Part shown: piece by piece, positions 17,150 through 25,906 of the stretch | Position numbering within the stretch: position 1 is the first letter of the stretch | Layout: each line of letters begins with the position of its first letter | From: DSSB01 sp046346845 | GTDB taxonomy: Bacteria > UBA10199 > DSSB01 | NCBI GenBank assembly: GCA_046346845.1 | Contig: JAXMHH010000004.1 | Span: 62,001 to 126,000, forward strand | Reading direction: 5' to 3' | DNA length: 64,000 nucleotides | The notes under the pieces: model-generated | Database searches by the model: none | What the model was told of the DNA's origin: nothing | Seen by the model: only the letters and a program-made list of their open reading frames with translations | Made by a program: the position numbers and the translations under genes

Positions 17150-17938
17150 ATGGCAAAAAAATTCGAGACGCTATTAGTCGAGCGCGACCAGGGGGTGACG
17201 ACTATCACCCTCAACCGTCCCGAGCTCCACAATTGCTTCAACGAGACGATGATCGCCGAGCTGGCGAGGGCCTGCGCCGAATTCGGCAAGGACCCCGAGA
17301 CCCGGCTGATCGTCTTGACCGGCGCCGGAGAGAGCTTTTGCGCCGGGGCCGACTTGAATTGGATGAAGAAGGTGGCGGCCTACAGCCCGGCGCAAAACAA
17401 GGCCGACGCCCTCAAGCTGCACAAGATGCTGCTGGCAGTCTACCGCTGCCCCAAACCCGTGATCGCCCGGGTCAACGGCGCCGCCATCGGGGGCGGGACC
17501 GGTCTGGTCGCCGCGGCCGACATGGCCTTCGCCGAACAGGACGCGGTCTTTGGATTCAGCGAGGTGCGCCTTGGATTGATTCCCGCCGTCATCTCGCCCT
17601 TCGTCGTCCGCAAGATCGGCGAAGCGAACGCCCGCGAGTATTTCCTGACCGGAGAACGCTTCACCGCCGAGCGGGCCCAGCACATGGGGCTGATCCAATA
17701 CCAGGGTACCCCGGAAGAGATTCAAGAAAAGATCCAAGAAAAGATCCAACTGCTCAAGCTGGGCGGGCCGGAGGCCTTGGCGGACTGCAAGCGCCTGATC
17801 GAGTCGATCGGCGGGCAAGGCCTCGACAAGGTCGGGTCCTACACCGCCGGGCGGATCGCCGCGCGGCGGGGCAGCAAAGAGGGCAAAGAGGGGATGGTGG
17901 CCTTCCTCACGAAACGCAAACCGAATTGGTGCTTTTAG
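17150..17938 (+). CDS. liuC: Methylglutaconyl-CoA hydratase-like crotonase
   Basis: This enzyme probably hydrates 3-methylglutaconyl-CoA to HMG-CoA, the step between MCC and HMG-CoA lyase. The 262-residue product has SFCAGADLNWMKK, VNGAAIGGGTGLVAAADM, and FSEVRLGLIPAVISPFVV; the PAVISP stretch is typical of bacterial LiuC. The ATG at 17150 follows a strong GGGAGG site. It lies four bases before mccA. A strict alternative is another short-chain enoyl-CoA hydratase. Confidence 0.9.
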   Translation: MAKKFETLLVERDQGVTTITLNRPELHNCFNETMIAELARACAEFGKDPETRLIVLTGAGESFCAGADLNWMKKVAAYSPAQNKADALKLHKMLLAVYRCPKPVIARVNGAAIGGGTGLVAAADMAFAEQDAVFGFSEVRLGLIPAVISPFVVRKIGEANAREYFLTGERFTAERAQHMGLIQYQGTPEEIQEKIQEKIQLLKLGGPEALADCKRLIESIGGQGLDKVGSYTAGRIAARRGSKEGKEGMVAFLTKRKPNWCF

Positions 17939-17941
17939 CGC

Positions 17942-19438
17942 ATGACCAATAAAATCCTCATCGCCAACCGCGGCGAGATCGCCCGCCGCGTCATCCACGC
18001 CGCCAAGGAACTGGGCTATGCGACCGTCGCGGTCTATTCCGATCCCGACGCGGATTCCACGCCGGTCCGCGAGGCGGACGAGGCCTATCGCCTGCCGGGC
18101 GCGGAGGTGAAGGAGACCTACCTCGATTCTGAAAAGATCCTGGCCATCGCCCGCCAAGCCGGGGTCTGGGGCATCCATCCCGGCTACGGCTTTCTCTCGG
18201 AAAATGCGACCTTCGCCGAGGACTGCGCCAAGGCCGGCCTCAAGTTCATCGGACCCAGCCCCGAGGCCATGCGCCTTTTGGGCAGCAAGGTCGCCTCCAA
18301 GCGACTGGCGGCCAAGGCCAAGGTGCCGACGGTGCCCGGCTTTGAAGGGGAACTTCCCGAGGGGGAGGCCTTGCGGCAGCTGGCCGAGCAGATCGGTTTT
18401 CCCTTGCTCATCAAGGCCGCCGCGGGCGGGGGCGGCAAGGGGATGCGCGTGGTCCACCGGGCCGAGGATCTCGAAGATTCGGCGCGCTCCGCCGAGCGCG
18501 AGGCGCTCGCCTTTTTCAAGGACAAGACCATCTTTCTCGAAAAGTACCTCGAGCGGCCGCGCCATATCGAGGTCCAGGTCCTGGGCGACGAGCAGGGCAA
18601 CCTGGTCCACCTCTACGAGCGCGAATGCTCGGTGCAGCGGCGCCACCAGAAGATGATCGAGGAGAGCCCTTCGCCCTCGATCGACGCCAAGTTTCGGGAA
18701 GAAATCTGCGCGGCGGCCCTGCGCATCGCAAAACAGGCCGGCTATTTCTCGGCGGGGACGGTCGAGTTTATCGTCGACGAAAGCGACCGCTTTTATTTCC
18801 TCGAGGTGAACACCCGCCTGCAAGTCGAGCACCCGGTGACCGAGGCCGTGACCGGCATCGACCTGGTCAAGGCCCAGATTATGGTGGCGGAGGGGCATCG
18901 CCTGCCGTTCCGGCAGGAGGATATCGGCCAGCGCGGTCATGCCATCGAGTGCCGACTTTATGCCGAAGACCCCGAGAATAATTTCCTCCCGGCCGAAGGC
19001 AAGGTCGGCGTCCTGGTCGAGCCGCAGCGTCCCGGCATCCGCATCGAATCCGCCTTGGAGGCTGGCAAGCCCATCCTCTCGCTCTACGACCCCATGCTGG
19101 CCAAGCTGATCGCGGTGGGGATCAACCGCAAGGAGGCCCTGATGAAGATGGACGCCTTGCTGCGCGATTATGTCCTGCTGGGGGTGCGCCACAACCTGGA
19201 CTTCCTCCGTTTCACCTTGGCCGCCAAGCCCTTGCAGGAGGGCCGCTATCACACGCACAGCGTCGCCGACTTGTTGCCGGAGTTCCTTGAGAAGCGGGGG
19301 AAAGACAAGCCCGCGCCGGATCTGGCCTACGCCGTCGCGGCCCTGGCGGGGAAGGCCGGGGCGTCGCAGGGGCCGGCCTCGCCGGCGGCGCGCTCCGCCG
19401 AGCCGCTCGAGGGCCTGAAAGGATTCAAGAACGCCTGA
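17942..19438 (+). CDS. mccA: Methylcrotonyl-CoA carboxylase biotin carboxylase subunit without carrier domain
   Basis: This subunit carboxylates biotin with ATP and bicarbonate. The 498-residue protein starts with the biotin carboxylase block ILIANRGEIARRVI and has the ATP-grasp Gly loop AAAGGGGKGMRVV, the ECSVQRRHQK stretch and the catalytic EVNTRLQVEHPVTE. Unlike most MCC alpha subunits it ends after an Ala/Pro-rich tail without the BT and biotin carrier parts. Those are in the next ORF, which starts within its stop codon (TGATG). Confidence 0.93.
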   Translation: MTNKILIANRGEIARRVIHAAKELGYATVAVYSDPDADSTPVREADEAYRLPGAEVKETYLDSEKILAIARQAGVWGIHPGYGFLSENATFAEDCAKAGLKFIGPSPEAMRLLGSKVASKRLAAKAKVPTVPGFEGELPEGEALRQLAEQIGFPLLIKAAAGGGGKGMRVVHRAEDLEDSARSAEREALAFFKDKTIFLEKYLERPRHIEVQVLGDEQGNLVHLYERECSVQRRHQKMIEESPSPSIDAKFREEICAAALRIAKQAGYFSAGTVEFIVDESDRFYFLEVNTRLQVEHPVTEAVTGIDLVKAQIMVAEGHRLPFRQEDIGQRGHAIECRLYAEDPENNFLPAEGKVGVLVEPQRPGIRIESALEAGKPILSLYDPMLAKLIAVGINRKEALMKMDALLRDYVLLGVRHNLDFLRFTLAAKPLQEGRYHTHSVADLLPEFLEKRGKDKPAPDLAYAVAALAGKAGASQGPASPAARSAEPLEGLKGFKNA

Positions 19439-19917
19439 TGAAGACCGAATTTCAAATCGCGGGCGAAACCGCCGCGGCGGAATGGTCGCGAAGCGGCGAC
19501 CGGATGACGATGCGGCTCCTGGAACGGGAGCTGCAGGTGGAGATCCTCCGCTGGGCGCCGCCTTTTTTCTCGGTGCGGCATTGCTCGCATGTGGTCCAGG
19601 GCGCTTTTTACCGCGACGCCGATTTCGTCGACGTCCACCTGCCCAAGGGCAATTTCCGCATCCGGCTCGCGAAATCGGCCCGGGGCGGACGGGCCGGCCA
19701 TGCCGCGGGGGGGCTGAGCTCGCCGATGCCGGGCAAGGTCGTGAAGGTCTTCGTGAAGACCGGCGATCAAGTCAAGAAGGGCGACCTGCTGATGATGCTC
19801 GAGGCGATGAAGATGGAGCACAAGATTCTCAGTCCCAAAGACGGTGTCGTCGGGAAGATCGCCTTCCAAGAAGGGGAGCGGGTGGGACAAGACGTGGATC
19901 TGCTCGAGATCCAGTGA
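19438..19917 (+). CDS. Biotin carboxyl carrier protein of the MCC complex
   Basis: This 159-residue protein carries the biotin shuttled between MccA and MccB. The C-terminal domain has LSSPMPGKVVKVFVKTGDQV and the biotinylation motif EAMKMEH, with Lys125 as the modified residue. Residues 1-85 form a beta-rich part that may correspond to the BT domain of fused MCC alpha chains. The one-base overlap with mccA (TGATG) shows tight coupling and suggests a split alpha subunit. Its stop directly abuts the stop of the convergent TPM gene. Confidence 0.9.
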   Translation: MKTEFQIAGETAAAEWSRSGDRMTMRLLERELQVEILRWAPPFFSVRHCSHVVQGAFYRDADFVDVHLPKGNFRIRLAKSARGGRAGHAAGGLSSPMPGKVVKVFVKTGDQVKKGDLLMMLEAMKMEHKILSPKDGVVGKIAFQEGERVGQDVDLLEIQ

Positions 19918-20703
19918 TCACCAAGTTCCCGAGGCTCCGCCGCCGCCGAATTTTCCCCCGCCGCCTCGTATCCCGCCGCCGCCTCTTCCCAGGGTGAGAC
20001 CCGCGACGACCACCTGCAGGATATTCAAGGTAAGGTCGGCGTAGCGCCCCGAAAACTTCCGGTGATAGACCGTCTTGCCGCCGCTCTGGATGGTCATTTC
20101 CCCGCCGAGCAAGACCACCAGCAGGAGGAAGCCGCCGAGGACGCCGAGGACGATCAAGAGGCCTTTCAGTTCGGATGGGGTGGGGCCCTTGTTGGGCGCC
20201 GGCGGGTTCTGGGGCCCGACCAGGATGTTGAGGATGGCGATGCTGCCCTGACGGATTCCTTCCGCGGCCTTCCCGGCCGCGAAGCTGGGAATCACCTGCT
20301 CCTCGAGGACCCGCTTGGCCAAGGCATCGGGCAGGATTCCCTCCAGGCCGTAGCCGACCTCGATGCGGGCCTTCCGCTCCGATGGCACGACGAGAAATAT
20401 CACCCCGTCATCCTGTCCGGCCTGTCCCGGTTTCCAGCGCCCGGCGATTTGGATGCCGAGCTCTTCCAAGGTTTGCCCCTGCGAGTCCGGGACGACGGCC
20501 ACGAAGACTTGGTGTCCCTTGGCCCGGGCGAAGGCGTCGAGAATTTCTTCCAAATCCTTTTTTTGGCCCGCGGACAGCAGGCCGACATAGTCGTTGACGT
20601 AGCCCGCGGGCCGATCCGGAATCGACCAGGCCCAGGCACGGCCGCAGAGCAGGCACCCGAGCAGGAGGAGCAAGCAGAGGGTTTTAGGGCGGACCTGGTT
20701 CAC
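19918..20703 (-). CDS. TPM domain protein, exported or membrane-bound
   Basis: The 261-residue protein starts at a GTG with a signal-like N terminus (LCLLLLLGCLLCG) and then a TPM domain: PAGYVNDYVGLLS, VVPDSQGQTLEEL, IEVGYGLEGILPD. A hydrophobic segment follows (GLLIVLGVLGGFLLLVVLL). The C terminus is Gly-rich (GRGGGGIRGGGGKFGGGG), as is common in YgcG-type proteins. TPM proteins have been linked to phosphatase activity and photosystem or envelope repair, but the role here is unknown. It starts four bases after the stop of tag, so the two may be co-transcribed. Confidence 0.88.
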   Translation of the reverse strand: MNQVRPKTLCLLLLLGCLLCGRAWAWSIPDRPAGYVNDYVGLLSAGQKKDLEEILDAFARAKGHQVFVAVVPDSQGQTLEELGIQIAGRWKPGQAGQDDGVIFLVVPSERKARIEVGYGLEGILPDALAKRVLEEQVIPSFAAGKAAEGIRQGSIAILNILVGPQNPPAPNKGPTPSELKGLLIVLGVLGGFLLLVVLLGGEMTIQSGGKTVYHRKFSGRYADLTLNILQVVVAGLTLGRGGGGIRGGGGKFGGGGASGTW

Positions 20704-20707
20704 GAGC

Positions 20708-21289
20708 TTACTTTTTTTTCAATTGGGAGTGGCGAAAGCAATCGACCAGGTGGTCGTTCACCATTCCCACCGCCTGCATGTGCGCATAGAGGATGGTGGA
20801 GCCGACGAAGCGGAAGCCGCGTTTTTTGAGGTCTTTGCTGAAGGCGTCGGAGAGGGGAGTCCTCGCCGGTACCTTTTGCAGGGATTGGAAGCGGTTATGG
20901 ATCGGCTGGCCCTCCACGAAACCCCACATATACGCGGAGAAGCTCCCGAATTCCCGCTGCACCTCCAAGAAGGCGCGGGCGTTGCCGATCGCGGCCTCGA
21001 TCTTGAGCCGGTTGCGGACGATGCCGGCGTCCTGCAGCAGGCGGCGGACTTCCCTGGGGCCGAAGCGGGCGACCTTTTTGGGATCGAAGCCCGCGAAGGC
21101 CTTCCGGTAGTTTTCGCGCTTGCGCAGGATGGTGAGCCAGCTCAGCCCCGCCTGGGCCCCCTCCAATACCAGGAATTCGAAGAGCTTGCGGTCGTCCCGG
21201 ACCGGGACCCCCCATTCCTCGTCGTGGTAGCGGATATAGTCGGGGTCGGCCAGGCACCAGCCGCAGCGGGTCTTCGTCGTTTTGCCCAT
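20708..21289 (-). CDS. tag: DNA-3-methyladenine glycosylase I
   Basis: This enzyme removes 3-methyladenine from alkylated DNA in base-excision repair. The 193-residue product has RCGWCLADPDYIRYHDEEWG with the zinc-binding Cys, FEFLVLEGAQAGLSW, the ILRKRENYRKAF helix and a C-terminal GMVNDHLVDCFRH. The length is normal. I chose the ATG at 21289 (MGKTTKTRCGWC) because the upstream part of the frame lies in the divergent gene. The TPM gene follows it closely. Confidence 0.95.
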   Translation of the reverse strand: MGKTTKTRCGWCLADPDYIRYHDEEWGVPVRDDRKLFEFLVLEGAQAGLSWLTILRKRENYRKAFAGFDPKKVARFGPREVRRLLQDAGIVRNRLKIEAAIGNARAFLEVQREFGSFSAYMWGFVEGQPIHNRFQSLQKVPARTPLSDAFSKDLKKRGFRFVGSTILYAHMQAVGMVNDHLVDCFRHSQLKKK

Positions 21290-21366
21290 GGGGTTATTTA
21301 CGCCGATTTGGGAAGGGGGAGCAACCTTCGCGATATCATGCCGATTTTTCCCGAAACGGCGGGCAC

Positions 21367-23070
21367 ATGACGGATACCAAGCTGCAAATCCCGCGTCGTC
21401 CCCCGGGTCCCCGGATCCTTCCGGAGGACGCGGAGCGGGCGCGATGGGTTTTTCAAATCTCACCCTATTTTTCGAATTCGCCTGGGACGCTCGCGGAATT
21501 GCAGGGCCTGGCGCGGGAGACGGACTCCGAGCTGTTTTTCCAGGGCATCTTCGGCCTTGCCTTGCGGGAACGGGACCGGAAGGACGGCGCGGCGCTGGCC
21601 CTCTTGGAATGGCTGCGCGGATCCGCGGCCGCGCCCGAGGCGATTCGACAGCGCGCCGGGCGGGAGCTGGACGCCCTGCTCGGACGGGGCGCCGCGGGCC
21701 CGCGGGCGGAATACTGGTTGCGGCATTTGGCGGGCGAGGCCACCGATCCGCGGACCCTGCTTCCGATGGTCGGCGCCTCCCTCCTGGGCCGCGTGGCGGC
21801 GCTCGGAATGACCGGAAGGCTCTTGGGCGCCGAGGCCTCGTGGTACAGCCGAGGTTGGATCGCCCGAGGCCTGGCCGGGGTGGGCGGTTTTGCGACGGAG
21901 GCCACGGCCTTCAGCGCCGGCCTTCGCCTGTTTCACCCCCCCTCGCCGCGCAGTTTTTCCCAAGACCTGCTGCTGACGGCGCTGAATTTGGGCGCCTTCA
22001 AGGGAGCGGCGCTATTGGCGGGCCATCGTTGGCTCGCTGGAAGCGCACTGGCGGCGCCCCTCGCCGCATTCTCGGGCATCCTCGCGGCCCGGGGGCTGGA
22101 GCGCGGGCTGGGACTAGTGCCCGATTCCCAGGACGCCACCCTTCTGACGGACGCCCTGGGCACCTATCTCACCCTAAGCATGGGCCAGCACCTCGCGACT
22201 CGGCTCCTGGGGCCTCGCTATGCGGCCCTGCAGGAGGCCCCGGCGATGCGGATCCGGGACGTCCCTGCGGTGCCGGGTTTGGCTGCCTTGCGGTGGCGAA
22301 CTGCCCGGGCCCATGGTGGGCCCCGCGAGGGCGCACAGTTTCCTCAGGCCATGATGAGCAAGGCCCTCGACCTGGGCGATTCAGAGGCCTTGCCGCCGTC
22401 CGGTTCCGGTGGCTACGGCGCGGTGCTGCGGTTGCCGCGGGTGGTCCGCTCCGGCAGCGGGCGATCCTTTCCCTTTGAATTGCTCGATGCCCCGGAGGCG
22501 GAAGGGCTGTGGGGTTCCGAGGGCGGGGGGATGGTGGGGATGAGGATTCCGATCGCGGAGCGGGAAGGTCGCTTGGTCGCGATCCAGGTCGAGCGGCTCG
22601 AGAAAAACTTGCTCGGGGATCCCATCACACCGGAGGGGGTGACGAAATTCCACTTTTCGGTCCTGGAGGGCGAGGCCCGCGGCAAGGTCTTCAGCTATTT
22701 CGATCGGCAGGGGGTGACGCTCTATTTCATCGACTTGGAGGAGTCCCTAATCACGGGAGGTCCCCCGATGCGCGCTGGGGCGGGGAGCATCGTCATGACC
22801 TGGCTCGCCGAGCAGGCGAGGTCGCAGGGCAAGAACTTCAACGTCACGCGGATCACGAGCGAGCAGACCGTGAAGATCCTGAAGCGGCAGGGGCTGATCG
22901 ACCCGGAGCGGTCGTGGGTGGAGGCCTGCACCCGGCTGAACCCGGAGGGCTACGACGAGGAGTACCGTGTCGATGCGCGATTCTCCCTTTCGGACGCCGC
23001 GGAATGGAGCCGACACCGGCACAACGCCGATTTTTTCAACATCTACGAGAGGAAATATCCGAAGCGGTAA
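21367..23070 (+). CDS. Modular protein: shared N-terminal domain plus possible GNAT-like C-terminal part
   Basis: I do not recognise this 567-residue protein. Residues about 95-290 are homologous to the domain shared with the proteins at 10571 and 56601: ELDALLGRGAAGPRAEYWL, ATDPRTLLPM, ASWYSRGW, DALGTYLTLSMG. The C-terminal part (about 370-567) is unrelated to theirs. It contains a GAGSIVMTWLAEQARSQGK stretch followed by ITSEQTVKILKRQGLI, which resembles the acyl-CoA loop and helix of GNAT acetyltransferases; this is tentative. It is divergent from tag, with about 80 bases between starts. Confidence 0.8.
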   Translation: MTDTKLQIPRRPPGPRILPEDAERARWVFQISPYFSNSPGTLAELQGLARETDSELFFQGIFGLALRERDRKDGAALALLEWLRGSAAAPEAIRQRAGRELDALLGRGAAGPRAEYWLRHLAGEATDPRTLLPMVGASLLGRVAALGMTGRLLGAEASWYSRGWIARGLAGVGGFATEATAFSAGLRLFHPPSPRSFSQDLLLTALNLGAFKGAALLAGHRWLAGSALAAPLAAFSGILAARGLERGLGLVPDSQDATLLTDALGTYLTLSMGQHLATRLLGPRYAALQEAPAMRIRDVPAVPGLAALRWRTARAHGGPREGAQFPQAMMSKALDLGDSEALPPSGSGGYGAVLRLPRVVRSGSGRSFPFELLDAPEAEGLWGSEGGGMVGMRIPIAEREGRLVAIQVERLEKNLLGDPITPEGVTKFHFSVLEGEARGKVFSYFDRQGVTLYFIDLEESLITGGPPMRAGAGSIVMTWLAEQARSQGKNFNVTRITSEQTVKILKRQGLIDPERSWVEACTRLNPEGYDEEYRVDARFSLSDAAEWSRHRHNADFFNIYERKYPKR

Positions 23071-23074
23071 GCGG

Positions 23075-23668
23075 CTAGGAAAATAGCCGGCGCAGCGAAG
23101 TGGCGGCGCTGCTGGCAACCCGCTGGGCCCCGCCGAAGAAGTCGCGGACACCCTCGCCGATGGCGGAACCGAGGGCGACCAATTCGGCGCCGAGATCCGG
23201 GACCGGCGGAGGCGGCGGGGGAGGCGCGTAGGCCGGAGGCGTGCACTGGTAGAGGCGGACCCGCCCGTTCTCCCAACGCATCGTCATGGGGACGCTGCGT
23301 TCCACGGTCCGGTAGCTGCTGAAGAACAAAAAGCCGGTGGGTTCCCGGTACTCCTCGGTCAGGCGGACGCTGACCGGCATCGCATAGCCGTCGGGAGTGC
23401 TCTCCCGCGCCGGGCCACCCATGTTCCAGGGCTGGACGCAGACCTCGCTGATACCGCCCCAGCCGCCCAGTCCCAAGGGCCCGCCGTAGCCGCAGATGTT
23501 TTCGTTGATCGCGGCCTCCAGGCGCTGGCGCGCGTCCGAGACCTCGAGGTCGGTGATCACGCCGTCGTTGGCGTAGGCATCGCTTCCCGAATTGGCAGGG
23601 GTATCCGCGCCAAAGAAGGCGGTGGCGCGTTGGGCCCCGTCGGGGCCCGACAAAGAGATTCTTCCCAT
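23075..23668 (-). CDS. Protein of unknown function with proline-rich linker
   Basis: This 197-residue product starts MGRISLSGPDGAQ, with GGGAG upstream at a good distance; the longer frame start at 23809 is not needed. It has a globular Cys-containing N-terminal part (NENICGYGGPLGLGGWGG, EVCVQPWNMGG), a stretch RTVERSVPMTMRWENG, a proline run linker and a short helical C-terminal tail. No signal peptide or known motif is visible. It converges on the 21367 gene and its stop lies four bases from that gene's end. Confidence 0.7.
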   Translation of the reverse strand: MGRISLSGPDGAQRATAFFGADTPANSGSDAYANDGVITDLEVSDARQRLEAAINENICGYGGPLGLGGWGGISEVCVQPWNMGGPARESTPDGYAMPVSVRLTEEYREPTGFLFFSSYRTVERSVPMTMRWENGRVRLYQCTPPAYAPPPPPPPVPDLGAELVALGSAIGEGVRDFFGGAQRVASSAATSLRRLFS

Positions 23669-23877
23669 AAACACTCCCGTGGAGATTTTCGGCGGGATTT
23701 GGGAAAAGTTTCGTGATTCAAGAGGGTTAGCAAGCTGGAGGGAGGCCGGGGCCAGGCGCCCCGGGTTTAAGTCGCGGTATTTCCTCCAATAATGCACTTC
23801 TGAGGACATACGGCTTTAGGGTAGAATTTTCAGGAAGGAAGGGGTGAAATCCGCAAGGGGAGAAAAGAGGGACGAAG

Positions 23878-24594
23878 ATGAAGGCACGCCTTTTCGGTCT
23901 GGGGCTCCTGGTGGGGCTCCTGGCCTGCAGCGGTAACCAAATCAATTCCAACAACGCCTCCATGCAAGGATCCGACGACTCCGCCCAGCGGGCCGTGGAC
24001 CTTTCGGGAGATCGTTCGGCGGCGGATCGCTCTCACGAAGAAGGCGCCAAGACCGTACCCGCCGACGAAGGGCCTGGGACGGCCTTGACTCCCACCGAGC
24101 CCTTGAAACCGGCCGAACCGGTTGGAAAGGTCGGCGTCGAGGGGGTGAGCGGAATGAAGGTCGCGCCGAACATCGACGTCGCACACCTCCTGCCGGCCGC
24201 TCTCCCCGAGACAGACCAAGTGAAGGGTTGTCGCCTCAAGTATGAGGCCTGCCAAGCGGCGATCCCTGGCGATGTTTATCGGGTCGAGTACCAACGAGTC
24301 TGCACGAAGAAATATGACGACTGCGTCAACGCCAAGCCGGCCCCCGCCCAATGCATGGATAAATACAACGCCTGCAACGCGTCGATTTCCCCGGATGTCG
24401 AAAAACAAGAAGGCCAGCGAGTCTGTTCGAAGAATTATGAAATTTGCATGAAGGCGGAGGTTTATCCCGACTGCTGCAAATACCAATACGACGGTTGCAT
24501 CGAGCGAATTCCCTCCGGCGAAAACAAGGTGGAATACCAGAGAGGTTGCAACAACCTCTTTGCCGAATGCACCAATCGTTATAGCTGCGATTAA
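23878..24594 (+). CDS. Lipoprotein with three C-X6-C-X16-C-X6-C repeats
   Basis: The 238-residue product has a lipoprotein signal peptide ending LLACS, with Cys17 as the lipidated residue, then a low-complexity linker of about 100 residues. The C-terminal half holds three tandem units, each with exactly C-X6-C-X16-C-X6-C spacing and a conserved QR before the third Cys; the first pair has Tyr in the middle (CRLKYEAC, CMDKYNAC, CKYQYDGC). Two helices joined by two disulfides per unit is the likely fold. The function is unknown. An esterase gene follows on the same strand. Confidence 0.85.
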   Translation: MKARLFGLGLLVGLLACSGNQINSNNASMQGSDDSAQRAVDLSGDRSAADRSHEEGAKTVPADEGPGTALTPTEPLKPAEPVGKVGVEGVSGMKVAPNIDVAHLLPAALPETDQVKGCRLKYEACQAAIPGDVYRVEYQRVCTKKYDDCVNAKPAPAQCMDKYNACNASISPDVEKQEGQRVCSKNYEICMKAEVYPDCCKYQYDGCIERIPSGENKVEYQRGCNNLFAECTNRYSCD

Positions 24595-24619
24595 TCCCTA
24601 TTTCCCCGAAAGGAATCCC

Positions 24620-25543
24620 ATGGCCGTCTCCGCAGGAGCCGAGAAAATCTATCAAATGTTGCGCCCGATGCGCACCACCACCAAGAAGATGCTGGCCGAG
24701 GGCCTCCGGGACGGATTCAAGGTGGAGGTGAAATGTCCCCCGGATTTTTATCCCGAGGTGGAGGTCTTCACGCGGTTTATCCCTGGTGCTTCCCCTTCCG
24801 ACCCGATCCGTGCCCAGATCCATCGTCCCCCGGGCGCAAAGCTTCCAGTCGTCCTATACCTGCACGGCGGGGGTTGGTCGATGGAGCAATCCGACGACTA
24901 TTTCATGATGCTCAAAAAAATTGCCGCGATGAACCGGACGATCATCGTCGCGCCCAATTACCGCCTGGCGCCTGAGAATCCCTTTCCCGCCGGGCTGGAG
25001 GACTGCCTGGCGGCCTATCGCTGGGTGCGCGGGCACGGCGCCGAGTTGGGCGGCGATCCTTCCCGGCTAGTCGTCGGCGGGGACTCGGCCGGGGGCAATC
25101 TGACTTTCAGCCTGGCCCTGCGCCTGCGGGACTTGAACGAGGCCGCGCCCGCGGGCCTCTTCGGGCTCTGTCCGCTCACGGACATGGTTTTTGAAAAATA
25201 TCCCTCCTGGGTCGAGCTGGCCAACGACAACTTCATCTACGACGCGGCCTTCGCCGGCTTCATCCGGGGCGGTTATGCCAATTGCGATCGATGGCAGGAC
25301 CCCTTGGTGAGCCCGAGCTACGGAGACCTCCGCGGCCTGCCTCCGTCTTTCCTCGTCGCCGGCACCGCGGACCCCCTGGTCGACGACAACCGCGCCTTCG
25401 CGGCCCAATTGCAAAAGGCCGGGGTGAGGTCGGAGCTGCATGTCTTCGCCGGCATGCCCCACGCCTTCTACTGCTTCTCCGGTCTTATCCCGGAAGAGCA
25501 GGAGGCCCTGGACCGGTTGAAAAAATTCCTGCAAGGGTTCTGA
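24620..25543 (+). CDS. Alpha/beta hydrolase of the hormone-sensitive-lipase type
   Basis: This is an esterase or lipase-like enzyme. The 307-residue product has the oxyanion motif HGGGW (residues 82-86), the nucleophile motif GDSAGGN with Ser156, an acid residue in GTADPLVDDN and the histidine in GMPHAFYCF. This is the family IV (GDXG) pattern. No signal peptide is visible, so it is probably cytoplasmic. The ATG at 24620 has AAAGGA upstream, and the extended start at 24560 overlaps the lipoprotein gene. The substrate is unknown. Confidence 0.9.
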   Translation: MAVSAGAEKIYQMLRPMRTTTKKMLAEGLRDGFKVEVKCPPDFYPEVEVFTRFIPGASPSDPIRAQIHRPPGAKLPVVLYLHGGGWSMEQSDDYFMMLKKIAAMNRTIIVAPNYRLAPENPFPAGLEDCLAAYRWVRGHGAELGGDPSRLVVGGDSAGGNLTFSLALRLRDLNEAAPAGLFGLCPLTDMVFEKYPSWVELANDNFIYDAAFAGFIRGGYANCDRWQDPLVSPSYGDLRGLPPSFLVAGTADPLVDDNRAFAAQLQKAGVRSELHVFAGMPHAFYCFSGLIPEEQEALDRLKKFLQGF

Positions 25544-25906
25544 AAAATTTTCTCACCTCTCCAGAGGTGTCGGCCCCTTTGGGCCGGCCTTGCTTCGCTG
25601 CGCAGCGTCCCTCGAAACCTGTTGTGCCGGGAAATCTCCGGAGTTTTTTGGCGGGTCCAGCACCCGACCCGGCGGCCCCCTTGGACGATTTAGACACTGT
25701 CCACTCGTCATTATTTTTTAAAAATCCTGATGATTTGAGGCCTTGTCGCCACAGATTTTATTCCGGATTAATTACATAACTTATTATAATTATTAAATTT
25801 ATTATTTTAAGCCCGATCGGCGGCCCGGGCTGGCACTCGGCTTGCTTATTAGGACGTGTAGAACGTTGATTTTCATTGCGTCGCCACGGCGACAGAAAAG
25901 GAAGTT
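25544..25906. other. Intergenic region with hairpins, AT-rich tract and sigma-54-type promoter
   Basis: The first part holds short hairpins (CACCTCT/AGAGGTG, CGGCCC/GGGCCG, CGCTGCGCAGCG) that may end the esterase transcript. Positions about 25700-25810 are strongly AT-rich, unlike the surrounding DNA, and suit activator or IHF binding. A -24/-12 promoter follows at 25831-25845. No coding region is convincing. Confidence 0.65.
25831..25845 (+). promoter_or_regulatory. Sigma-54 (-24/-12) promoter
   Basis: TGGCACTCGGCTTGC matches the sigma-54 consensus TGGCAC-N5-TTGC exactly, with the GG and GC dinucleotides ten bases apart. Transcription would start near 25857, giving a leader of about 50 bases before the ATG at 25907, which has AAAGGAAG upstream. 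The AT-rich DNA just upstream is where an activator or IHF would bind. Confidence 0.75.
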
